Below, in pieces: positions 1 through 8,649 of a stretch of 64,000 bases of DNA (its first letter is position 1; each line of letters starts with the position of its first letter). The stretch spans positions 1 to 64,000 of the forward strand of contig VDFB02296704.1 in the NCBI GenBank assembly GCA_007258455.2. Reading direction: 5' to 3'. The translations under genes and the position numbers were made by a program. The notes under the pieces were generated by a model that did no database searches, was not told where the DNA came from, and worked only from the letters and a program-made list of their open reading frames with translations. The stretch comes from Sequoia sempervirens (Eukaryota > Streptophyta > Pinopsida > Cupressales > Cupressaceae).

Positions 1-19
1 GGCACTTAGAGCTTCCGGA

Positions 20-506
20 ATGGCCCTGAAACTCTTTGAAATCGGCATAGCTATTTTTGAGCACATTCTTGACTTCGAGACCTTTCCAATGGTTCAAACA
101 ATTCACGAATCAGAGCCCCAGATCAAAAGTTATGGCCCTGGTAAGTTGGGGCACTTTCTACAAGATACAATTGCAAATGTTCTTTTGAAATTTGAACTTC
201 AAGTTGTAATTTTTTTGTGCCAAACTGCCTAAACTCAAATTTTAATTTTGTTTTGACTCCAAACTAAAGAGGAGCTCTATTTATGGGTGGGTTTCTAGTA
301 TTTTTGGGTAACTTTTTGGGGAACAAGCTCGCATATAGCGAAAGGGTTATTTTGTGGCTTTCTGTAGCTTGCATGTGTTGTAGAACTTGGGGATTTGAGA
401 TCCTCTGCATGTAAGAAGATCCATTTTCTGAATAATAAAATTATTCTCTTGTTTGTGGGTTAGTTTTTGTGTCTCGGGCTGAGCCCTCATCAAGTTCTAT
501 AAGAGA
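20..506 (+). repeat. possible decayed LTR end with degenerate primer site
   Basis: No gene is recognised here. The stretch from about 240 to 490 has an R-U5-like layout: a TATTTATGG motif near 279-287, an A/T-rich end with an AATAAAATTATT stretch near 432-443, then a CA end near 491. It is followed at about 495-506 by a 12-base segment matching roughly 8 of 12 positions of the Copia primer-binding site TGGTATCAGAGC. Gag-like debris with a zinc-knuckle signature lies downstream, which is the order expected for a plus-strand retroelement. The 70-codon reading frame at 20-232 has no recognisable domain. This is an inference from order and motif shape; no second LTR was found. Confidence 0.25.
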
Positions 507-1239
507 TTTAAGGAAGTAACTAGTAGATTGGAGGTGCCATTGATTTAAAAAAGAAGAGTGGTTAATATCCAAAGTAGCACCAAAGATTAGAATATATTTA
601 GTTGAAGGAAGCTTTAATACATATTTTAAACTAGTCACTTTAGCTTGTTGGATTGAAAACCAATCTTGGCAAAAACTAGAGAAAGACAAAGAAAAGAATC
701 CATGGAAAAGTTACAACTAGAAGTTAAACAACTAAGAGTTAGACGTGATATTATGGTATAAAAAGAGATGTTTGCACAAAGGCCTCATATCCGATGTACA
801 TATTGCATGAATGTCACTTAAGAAATTAATTCCTAAAGGAAATAGAAAAAAATAAAGCCAACACAATAAGGGTAGATTTAAGGGCACTACCTAAAAAGAT
901 GAAGCTAGTATATTGTGTAACTTACAAAATGGGACAACCTTAAAACAGAAGAATGTCCATCATAATTATTCTATTTTTAAGAGAAGATCCAAATGTATCA
1001 AACCATAATTACCAATAAAGTTTCGCATATGTCAAAGGTTGAGTAGAAAGACAACTTTATTCACAGGACCATGGGTATAAAGTACCAAAATGGAAAAAAT
1101 AGAGAAATATAAACATCCTACAAAACCAATGGAATCAAAAACCATATAATGATAAAAGGCCAATTCAAAGGATAAAGAATATGAGGTAGAGGAAAAAGAA
1201 GGTGAATAGATTCCACTAGCTAAATAGTTGTGGTAAACA

Positions 1240-1734
1240 AGAACAGTTCGTAATAAGGTGGTAGGAAGAAGCCATGTGGGTTTTGTGGAAGCACAAAGCA
1301 TGACATATTTAATTATGGAAAAGTCTAGACCTATTCTAAGAATGAAATACCACACATAAAAGGGTATGGGAGTAAATAGGTAAAACTACACTTGAACAAA
1401 CACCCTACAATATTATCCTAGAAGATGGCATAGGAATGAAAACCCTAGGAACTTGGAAACAAGTAGAAGTGTTAAAATAGAAAAACAAATTGTAGACTCT
1501 GAGGTAGTTGACATTAAAAAAATATTTTATTCATTAGATAAATTACTAGGAATAAGGTGGTTTTTCAATAAAACTGACATTGTAGACTCAAGGAAGGAAG
1601 AAATATCATTTGTTGATGAAACCATAATCATCCATATTCCACTAGGAAAAACCCCCAATGAATCATACATAAAGGAAATAAACACAAAAAAATACTATGA
1701 CTCTAAAAGTAAAAATATCTACACAATATCATGA
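1240..1734 (+). pseudogene. decayed retroelement gag fragment with relic zinc knuckle
   Basis: Positions 1275-1316 read CGFCGSTKHDIFNY in one frame. This matches the CX2CX4HX4C retroviral zinc knuckle except that the last cysteine is tyrosine (TAT for TGT). Retroelement Gag proteins use this knuckle to bind RNA. A lysine-rich open frame continues at 1453-1734 without a recognisable domain, and stop codons separate it from the knuckle. The segment lies downstream of a possible LTR end, so a plus-strand LTR retroelement remnant is the simplest reading. The family (Copia or Gypsy) cannot be told. Confidence 0.4.
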
Positions 1735-2310
1735 TTACCACTACATGGCACCTCTGAGGAACCAAATTTAGAAGGGGAAGTTGAAATAGAAAGTAATTGT
1801 TCTTATATAATAGATAACAAAGAAGTATTAAATTTGTGGATGCAAGAAGAACTAAAAATTTGTTCTTGGAGGATTATCAACTTCTATAGAGTATTCATGA
1901 TTATGTAGACACAAGATAACACTTCACATTCTATCACAAATTCAAATAACCTACTACAAATTCTTTGTAGTAACTTGGAGTATATTAGAGATAAGCACTC
2001 TAGAACATCTCGATAGATAAATCACATCTCACATAGAATTTCACATATCAAAATTCCCAAGTACTCAAGAGTAGGAAATCTACTATCATTTAGTACATAT
2101 AGATAGAATAAATTTTCAATAAGGAAGAGTTGAGACTTGATATACTAAAGCATACACTCATCTGCAATGTTGCAAGTTGGTGCAACACGCACAAAGACCA
2201 ATTGACCAAATGGGTAATATTAAAAATCCTAATAAAAGCTAAATATCTATCAGAAGAAGGAGAATATAACCAAATACCAAAATATGATAGGAATAGTAAT
2301 AGAGTAATCA

Positions 2311-2669
2311 TGCATTAGCTAATAATTAAATAATTATTAGTCTAATTTATTCTCATGCACTTAAGCTAAACTTAGGAGTGTTTTTTATGCTTTTATTAGT
2401 TAAGCTAGTATTAGACCATTTTGTCTCATCTCATGTGATGTTGACACTTGTCATGATATGATCCATTTCTCATTTAGGGTTTTTTTATTATAAGCACTCA
2501 ACCCTCATTGTATTATCTCTTGATCTTTGTTATCTTTTGATAGCCTCTTGCTTTCTATAGTTTTTCTTGTTGAGGAATACTACATATATATTATTTGCAG
2601 ATCTCTTGCATAGAAGGTGTCTTTGTTCATTATTTGATCATGTGGCTTGTGTTTTTCACAATTATAAAA
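2311..2669 (+). repeat. probable Copia LTR (5' LTR remnant)
   Basis: The segment begins with TGCATTAGCTAATAATTAAA and ends directly before a Copia primer-binding site. It has promoter-like and terminator-like A/T stretches in the middle, as LTRs do. The start is inferred from the TG dinucleotide, and the end is set by the primer site. The terminal CA expected at the 3' end is mutated to AA. No matching second LTR was seen, so this is a truncated element or a solo-type remnant. Confidence 0.45.
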
Positions 2670-2681
2670 TGGTATTAGAGC
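2670..2681 (+). promoter_or_regulatory. Copia-type primer-binding site (tRNA-iMet)
   Basis: TGGTATTAGAGC differs at one position (C to T) from TGGTATCAGAGC, the standard Copia primer-binding site complementary to initiator tRNA-Met. It starts the base after the probable LTR. Intact versions of the same site occur in the two complete Copia elements of this window. Confidence 0.6.
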
Positions 2682-3173
2682 ACAAATTCATCAAAGCCTT
2701 TTTTCATTTATGAGGATTTTTTCTTCAACAAGGGTTACAGACTTTAGATTTGAATCCCCTTTTCATTTTTTTGCTAATTATGGAGGTAGGTATTTTTTTG
2801 GTGCATTTTGGCATGAAAAGGGCCTCACCATTGGATTCAAAGCTATCAAGAAAGTCAGATTTGGCTTTCTTTTTTTGGCTTGATTTGGATTGCTAACGTT
2901 ACATCTCTAAGGCTTTGAAGTGATTTGTTTTTTTTTAATTTGGAGGGTAGCTACTTTTTTTGTACATTTTGGCACAATGCATATCTCATAGTTACATTTA
3001 GGAGGTCAATTCCATGATTTTTTACTGTAAATTTGTCCAATTTGATTGTGAGGAGGTTCTGAGGTGAAAAAAAATTGTGCAAGGGCCCATACAACCCCTA
3101 CACAGATTTGCATGCATGACTTTTGAAAAAAAAATTTAACACATCAATGGTTTTTTAAATTTCTTAATTTTTA
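2682..3173 (+). repeat. non-coding retroelement leader with local duplication
   Basis: No reading frame is supported. Two related stretches sit about 165 bp apart. One near 2778-2815 reads tatggaggtag, then a run of T, then tgcattttggca. The other near 2940-2977 reads tttggagggtag, then a run of T, then tacattttggca. This suggests an old local duplication in the untranslated leader of the retroelement whose LTR ends at 2669. Confidence 0.3.
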
Positions 3174-3350
3174 GGGTTGGGGCCCTAGCTCAGTTGGCTA
3201 AATATTTCCTATTGCAGGAGGTTGGTCATGAGGTCTAGTCTCCCCCACTCCTGTGGTACCAGAGGGCATGTCGAGCCAACGCCGCTAGTCACGTTAAAAA
3301 TTTTACCAGGTGCACTGCAGTTTATATGGGGTCATGCTACCTAATTCCTA
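3174..3350 (+). mobile_element. tRNA-derived SINE-like unit
   Basis: The unit starts with a tRNA-like head. TAGCTCAGTTGG at 3186-3197 is a perfect RNA polymerase III box A, and GGTCTAGTCTC at 3232-3242 resembles box B (GGTTCGANNCC). The 46-nt spacing is close to that of tRNA genes. A non-tRNA body follows. It cannot be a working tRNA gene because the cloverleaf arms do not pair and there is no anticodon stem. SINEs use these boxes for transcription and LINE enzymes for copying. The 3' end abuts the broken exon of TNL copy 1, so the exact boundary is uncertain. Confidence 0.45.
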
Positions 3351-3650
3351 CACCCAATTCGGTATTAAAATAAGCATAAGGTGATCCCAAAATTGTATAG
3401 AAGCATAAGTCTGGATAAACACAATCTATAGTCAAACATATCAGAATGGAATTGGCATTCGCCGAACTGGTCGGCCTCCTCAATTCTAAGCGCTTTCTTC
3501 CTTAGTAGTCAATTTCGACCACATGAGAGTAGTCAAGAACAAAGAAACTTGGCAACCCTTCAAAGAAGTTTTTTAGCAAGTCCACATCACATGATGCCTT
3601 GGTGCATATCATCACTTTCTCTGGTCATTTCTACACATTGTTTGCAAAAG
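3351..3650 (-). pseudogene. TNL copy 1, C-terminal exon remnant
   Basis: This is an obvious duplicate of the last exon of the main TNL gene (compare 19576-19855), recognisable almost base for base from CACCCAATTCGG onward. It would encode the post-LRR C-terminal domain found in plant TIR-NBS-LRR receptors. It is broken. The end of the exon beyond 3351 is missing and replaced by the SINE-like unit. A tyrosine codon of the main copy (TAT) is TAA at 3502-3504. The acceptor end near 3650 is preserved. It belongs with the LRR remnant at 8650-12455, from which it is separated by intron 5 and an inserted Copia element. Confidence 0.85.
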
Positions 3651-3746
3651 GCAAAGCCAGCGAAAAATCAATTCACTCATAATAATAAATGAAGTTTCTT
3701 ATTTATAATTCAACTATTTTCAATTACTTGTATGCTATTGACGAAT

Positions 3747-3751
3747 GGTTC
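3747..3751. repeat. target-site duplication of Copia element 1 (left)
   Basis: GGTTC here is repeated at 8650-8654 on the other side of the Copia element. The uninterrupted copy in the main TNL gene reads GAATGGTTCAACAG around 19968-19981, which confirms that the five bases were duplicated on insertion. Confidence 0.9.
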
Positions 3752-4106
3752 TAATAAACTAAATCAAATAACAGAGCAATGAAGACATACAGTTGCACAA
3801 AAGAAAAAAAATAGAGCAAATTTACACACTAAAAAATGGAATAGAAGAAAATATATTCACTGCATATTTATATAGCAATATGTTGTTATATTCTTACATT
3901 GCTAACTAGACTGGAGAGAATGCTATATTTATAAATCTTTCAGAGATTTCTAGAAGATGAAAGCAATACATAGAGAGCTGGAGGTCAGTGGAGGAAGTAT
4001 CTAGAAGCCAGAAGTTTCTAGCGAAATCTACAAGATACGATGGAGAGTTCTATTATTAATATTTCACCTACCTCAGCTATGTAGGCAAATAAACAGTATT
4101 CCAACA
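3752..4106 (-). repeat. 3' LTR of Copia element 1
   Basis: The LTR starts (minus strand) with TGTTGGAATACTG and ends with TTTAGTTTATTA, where the last CA has mutated to TA. It matches the segment 8296-8649 at about 93-94% by eye. It carries transcript termination signals for the element. Confidence 0.92.
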
Positions 4107-4118
4107 CCCCCCCATAAT
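4107..4118 (-). promoter_or_regulatory. polypurine tract of Copia element 1
   Basis: On the minus strand the bases directly before the 3' LTR read ATTATGGGGGGG. This is the purine tract that primes plus-strand DNA synthesis in LTR retrotransposons. Confidence 0.8.
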
Positions 4119-4120
4119 GT

Positions 4121-5242
4121 TTATTTGGAGAGAAGAGGAACTATCTTGAGCTGTAACAAGTTTCTAAGTTTTACAAATTTTACAATAGACAATGCTTTTG
4201 TAAATATATCAGCAATTTGATCTTTTGTTCCATAGAATTGTAGCTCTATTACTTGACATTCAATCAATTCACAGACAAAATGGTGATGTACTTCTATATG
4301 CTTAGATCTAGCATGATATACAAGATTTTTCGCTAGCTTGATACTGCTTTGATTACCACAAAATATTATAGTAGGAGATTCTCGTGGATGGCATGTGTCT
4401 TCAAGTAATCTTCTAAGCCATAATGCTTCTTGAGATGTCTTTGATGAACCAATATATTCAGCCTCTGTAGATGATAGTGACACTGTTGATTGCTTCTTGC
4501 TACTCCAAGAAATTGGTCCCGATCCAAGATGAAAGATGTATCCTGAGGTTGATTTTCTATCATCAATATCACCTGCATAATCAGAATCTATGTACCCAAC
4601 TAGAGTAGGCTCTCCTCCATATATATATTCAATGCCAAGTTGATAAGTACCCTTAATGTATTTTAATATTCTTTTAGTTGCTTTCCAATGTTCAATGTGT
4701 GGATCTGTCATGTACCTAGATACAATACCAACTACATATGCAATATCTGGTCTAGTTATAGTAAGATACAAAAGGCTCCCAACAAGTTGTCTATATAATT
4801 TTCCATCCACCTTCTTCTGTGTAGAATTAGCACTCAGTTTTAATCCCATTTCACATGGTGTATTAGATGGTTTACAATCACTCATATTAAATTTTTTCAA
4901 TACATCAAGAGCATACTTTGTTTGAGAAAGCATGATCCTTTCTTCTTCTTGCCATACTTGCATGCCTAAGAAATAGTGCATTAATCCTAGATTAGTGATT
5001 TCAAAAGATTGTTTAAGTTGTTCCTTGGTACTTTCAATACATTCTATGTGATCTCCTGTAATGATCAAATCATCTACATATAGCACAATAATAACAATTT
5101 GACCATCAAGATGCTTTACATACACATCTGGATCAGCTTTACTTCTTTTAAATTTTGCATCGAGAAAGTATTCATTTATTTTAGAGTACCATGCCCTTGG
5201 AGCTTGTTTAAGACCATATAGTGATTTTTTTAATCTACACAC
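4121..5242 (-). pseudogene. Copia element 1: reverse transcriptase (C-terminal part) and RNase H
   Basis: This 373-codon frame holds the reverse transcriptase palm with the catalytic YVDD motif at residues 55-58, preceded by the LKKSLYGLKQAPRAW block typical of Copia, and the RNase H domain (about residues 215-340) with DSDYAGD, KSTSGY and SSTEAEY motifs. The enzymes copy element RNA into DNA inside virus-like particles. The frame is the 3' part of a polyprotein. It is cut from the upstream part by TAA codons at 5249-5251 and 5294-5296, both in the same frame and both where glutamate would be expected. No start codon of its own exists, so it is not expected to be translated. Confidence 0.9.
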
Positions 5243-5293
5243 TAGATGTTATTCACCACTTTTAACAAATCCTAGTGGTTGTTGCATGTAAAT

Positions 5294-5866
5294 TTATTCT
5301 TTTAGATCACCATGTAGAAATGCACATTTTACATCCATTTGAGAGCTTTTCCAACCAAAATTTGTAGCTAGAGCAACTATTGTACAAATTGAACTCATTT
5401 TAGCAACTGGAGCAAAGGTTTTAGTATAATCAATACATTCTTTTTGTGAGAAACCTTTAGCCACTAGCCTCGCTTTTTGTTTTTCAATAGCTCCATTTGA
5501 TGTGAACTTCGTTCGATAGGTCCACTTGCAACCAACCACATTTTTTCCTTTTGGAAGAGTTGTCAATTCCCAAGTTCCATTTTTCATCAAGGAATCGTAT
5601 TCATCTTGCATTGCTACCTCCCGTTCTTCTTTTCCTTTTGCTTCCTCATATGTACTTGGAGTATCCACCTGCATCACCCTAGTCATGAGAGCATAGTTAG
5701 CAAACATATTTTTAGGGCCTTCTTGGTAAACTTCTTGGATGCTTCTAGTCTTCTGTGTGTCTTCATCATCACTTTCACTTGATGCTTCAACTTGTGTTCC
5801 TTCTCCTCCTATAGAAGATTGCACACCTTCATTTGGATCATTAGTAGACTTATCTTCATCAATCAA
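5294..5866 (-). pseudogene. Copia element 1: integrase C-term to reverse transcriptase N-term
   Basis: The middle portion of the polyprotein covers an acidic, serine-rich linker (about residues 1-60) and the start of the Copia reverse transcriptase domain. Recognisable blocks are W-E-L-T-T-L-P-K-G-K, V-G-C-K-W-T-Y-R-T-K, K-A-R-L-V-A-K-G-F and the catalytic Q-M-D-V-K stretch near the end. It overlaps the preceding frame by four bases in a different phase, which marks a frameshift within about 5865-5955 near a run of seven T (5950-5956). It ends at the premature TAA 5294-5296. Confidence 0.88.
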
Positions 5867-8055
5867 GATTGGAAAGTAAGATAATGTAGGAGAATTTTCA
5901 CTCTCAATATCTTCATCAAACCATGCATTCCTTTTAATATGAATTTCATTTTTTTAGGATTATATAACCTATAGCTTTTTGTTTCCTCACTATACCCAAC
6001 CATTATGCACTTCTCACTTTTATTTTCAAGTTTATTCCTTCTTTCATCAAGAATGTGGGCATATGCATTACAACCAAAGACTCTAAAATAAGATACTATA
6101 GGCTTTCTACCACTCCATGCCTCTTCTGGTGTTATGTTCAAGACTGCCTTAGTTGGTGTTCTATTCAAAATATAGATTGCATTACAAATTGCTTCAACCC
6201 AAAATTTAACATCTATATTTCTAGAGTGAAGCATGCATCTAGCCATTTCTATTATAGTTCTATTTTTTCTTTCAGCAAACCCATTTTGTTGGGGTGAGTA
6301 GGAGACAATTGATTCCTTTTTAATACCATGTTGTTTACAAAAATCTAAGAAATCTTTGTTCATATATTCCATTCCTCTATCTGTTCTTATTATCTTTAGA
6401 GATCTTCCACTTTGATTTTCAATTAATGCCTTGAACTCTTTAAACTTATCAAACACTTCATCCTTCCTTTTTAGAAAATATACCCAAATTCTTCTAGTAT
6501 AATGATCAATAAAGGTGACTGCATACCTTGATCCTGCAAGTGATGGTGTTCTAAAAGGACCCATTACATCACTATGAACCAAATGTAGAGGAGTTTTTGC
6601 TCTCCATGATTTACCTTGTGGGAAGCTTTCCACATGTTGTTTTCCCATAACACATCCTTCACACACCTTGTGACTTGATGAGATTTGTGGAAGCCCATGC
6701 ACCATATATAGTTTCTCCATAAGCTTGAGACTTTGATAGTTGATATGTCCCATACGCTCATGCCATAACCTACTCACATCATCATATTTGGCAATAGCAC
6801 ACATATTCTCATCTCCACATTTAGAAGTGAATTCTTTGAATTTATATAACCCATTTTCCATTGTACCAATTGCAATCACTTTGTAATTATTACTCACATC
6901 CTTGATTAAACATTTGTTGTTGTAGGACTCTATTTTATACCCTTGATTTTCAATCTGAGATACAGAAAGTAGATTTGTTTTTAATTCAGGAACTAGCTTC
7001 AGATTTTTGAACACGCCATTATCAACTTTAACATTTCCAGTCCCTTTAACTTCTAACTTAGCACTATTATTTCCCAAATATATCTTTTCTATATTTCCTT
7101 CACTTATTGATTCAAATTGTTCCTTATTGTGAGACATATGTTGTGTAGCAGTAGAATCAATAACCCATTCATCCTTAAAAGAATTGTTTTCTTTAAGTGC
7201 AACACAAAAAGAATTTCTTTTAGAATCAACAAATTTTGTAGACTTATTTGTCTTCTTCTCTGTATCTCTATTCTTTTTGTAACATTCATTTGCTTTGTGA
7301 CCCATCTTGCCACAATAATTACATTTCCATTTACTTTTATTAAAATCTATAGATGAAACATTTTTATTTTCATACTTCCAATTCCTCTCTTTGGATTGAT
7401 TATCTTGTGACTTTTTGTAACATTGTTTTCCTTTCATTATAAATGCTTGAGATTCATCACTAAATGATTCTCTTTCCTTAATTTGACGCTTTTCTTCTTG
7501 CACTAGCTTAGCACATAACTCTTCAGATTTAATACTTGTTAATTTATCTGCAGTATCTAGTCCTCTTATAAATGATTGATAAGATCCTGGAAGACTTTGT
7601 AATATTATTTGCACAAAATCTTTATCATCTACATTCTTTCCAAGAGATGCAAGCTCATTTTTCTTTTCCTTTAATTTACTCAAATGAAGAACTAGCTCTT
7701 GTGAATTTGATAATTTCATGTTGTACAATTCTGTGGTAAGAGTTAGAATCCATACATCACCTGAATTTTCATATGTATTTTTCAAAATACCCCATACTTT
7801 GACTCCACTTCTCTCATTGCAAAATTCTGGAAGCACTTCATCTGAAAGAGTAAATTTGATCCATGCTGCTGCCTGTTTATCCCTTTTATCCCAATCTTCT
7901 TGCTCTTTTCCAGCACTTGTTGGTCTTTGTTTACTACCATTAGCAATTTCATAGCAATTTCTAAGTGTTAGAAAAATCTCCAAACAAGACACCCAATCAT
8001 AGTAATTCTTTCCATTTAATTTAACTGTGGGCAATGGAATACCAAAAGAATCCAT
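5863..8055 (-). pseudogene. Copia element 1: Gag, protease and integrase
   Basis: The 730-codon frame starts at ATG 8055 with MDSFGIPLPTVKLNG, a usual Copia Gag start. Gag covers residues 1-240 and the zinc knuckle CNYCGKMGHKANEC 245-258. The aspartic protease motif DSTA starts at D300. The GAG-pre-integrase zinc segment lies near 430-475, and the integrase core carries the catalytic D496, D559 and E595, all intact. The last 35 residues are out of phase because of the frameshift near 5865-5955. Gag forms the particle, protease cleaves the polyprotein and integrase inserts the DNA copy. Apart from the frameshift this portion is open. Confidence 0.92.
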
Positions 8056-8283
8056 TATGTAAAATTCCCTCCTTTTTGGATGAGAATGAAAGAGACTTCA
8101 AAATTTTTAACAGCCAAATTGAAAATTTCTCACCAATTTTCTGTGTAGACACTCTTTCCTTTGCTGCAGTATTGTTTCACTTGCCACAGAGATGTTGGAG
8201 CTGCTCACAGCTGAGTTACAACCTGCACAAACAAGATTTCATGCTATAGAATTTCCACACCACTGCCCAAGATTTAACATTAT

Positions 8284-8295
8284 GCTCTGATACCA
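8284..8295 (-). promoter_or_regulatory. primer-binding site of Copia element 1
   Basis: On the minus strand the bases after the 5' LTR read TGGTATCAGAGC, complementary to the 3' end region of initiator tRNA-Met. This is the canonical Copia minus-strand primer site. Confidence 0.92.
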
Positions 8296-8649
8296 TGATA
8301 AACTAAATCAAATAACAGAGCAATGAAGACATACAGTTGCACAGAAGAAAAAAGCAGAGCAAACTTACACACTAAAAAATGGAACAGAAGAAAATATATT
8401 CACTGCATATTTATACAGTAGTATGCTGTTATCTTCTTACATTGCTAACTGGATTGGAGAGAATGCTATATTTATAGATCTTTCAGAGATTTCTAGAAGA
8501 TGAACGCAATACACAGAGAGCTGGAGGTCGGTGGAGGAAGTATCTAGAAGCTAGAAGTTTCCAGCGAAATCTACAAGATACGATGGAGAGTTCTATTATT
8601 AATCTTTCGCCTACCTCAACTATGTAGGCAAATAAACAGTATTCCAATA
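8296..8649 (-). repeat. 5' LTR of Copia element 1
   Basis: The LTR starts (minus strand) with TATTGGAATACTG, mutated from TGTTGG, and ends in TTTAGTTTATCA directly before the primer site. Its partner is 3752-4106. The LTR would carry the promoter of the element. The target duplication GGTTC follows at 8650-8654. Confidence 0.92.

Larger units (their letters stand above)
3752..8649 (-). mobile_element. Ty1/Copia LTR retrotransposon 1, nearly complete
   Basis: A 4.9 kb element on the minus strand is bounded by 355-bp and 354-bp LTRs with a 5-bp target duplication (GGTTC). In element orientation it has a 5' LTR (8649-8296), a tRNA-Met primer site, gag-protease-integrase-reverse transcriptase-RNase H, a G-rich polypurine tract and a 3' LTR (4106-3752). 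The protease-integrase-RT order defines Copia. It sits in the last few codons of the LRR exon of TNL copy 1; the matching site in copy 2 is empty, so it inserted after, or independently of, the duplication. By eye the LTRs differ at about 23 of 354 positions, mostly transitions. Coding is broken by one frameshift near 5865-5955 and by stops at 5294-5296 and 5249-5251. It is probably not autonomous. Confidence 0.93.

Noticed and set aside
3174..3260. Possible functional tRNA gene
   Set aside because: Box A is perfect but the acceptor, D and anticodon arms do not pair; SINE-like origin fits better.
3752..8649. Intact, active Copia element
   Set aside because: A frameshift and two in-frame stops break the polyprotein, and both LTR termini carry changes.
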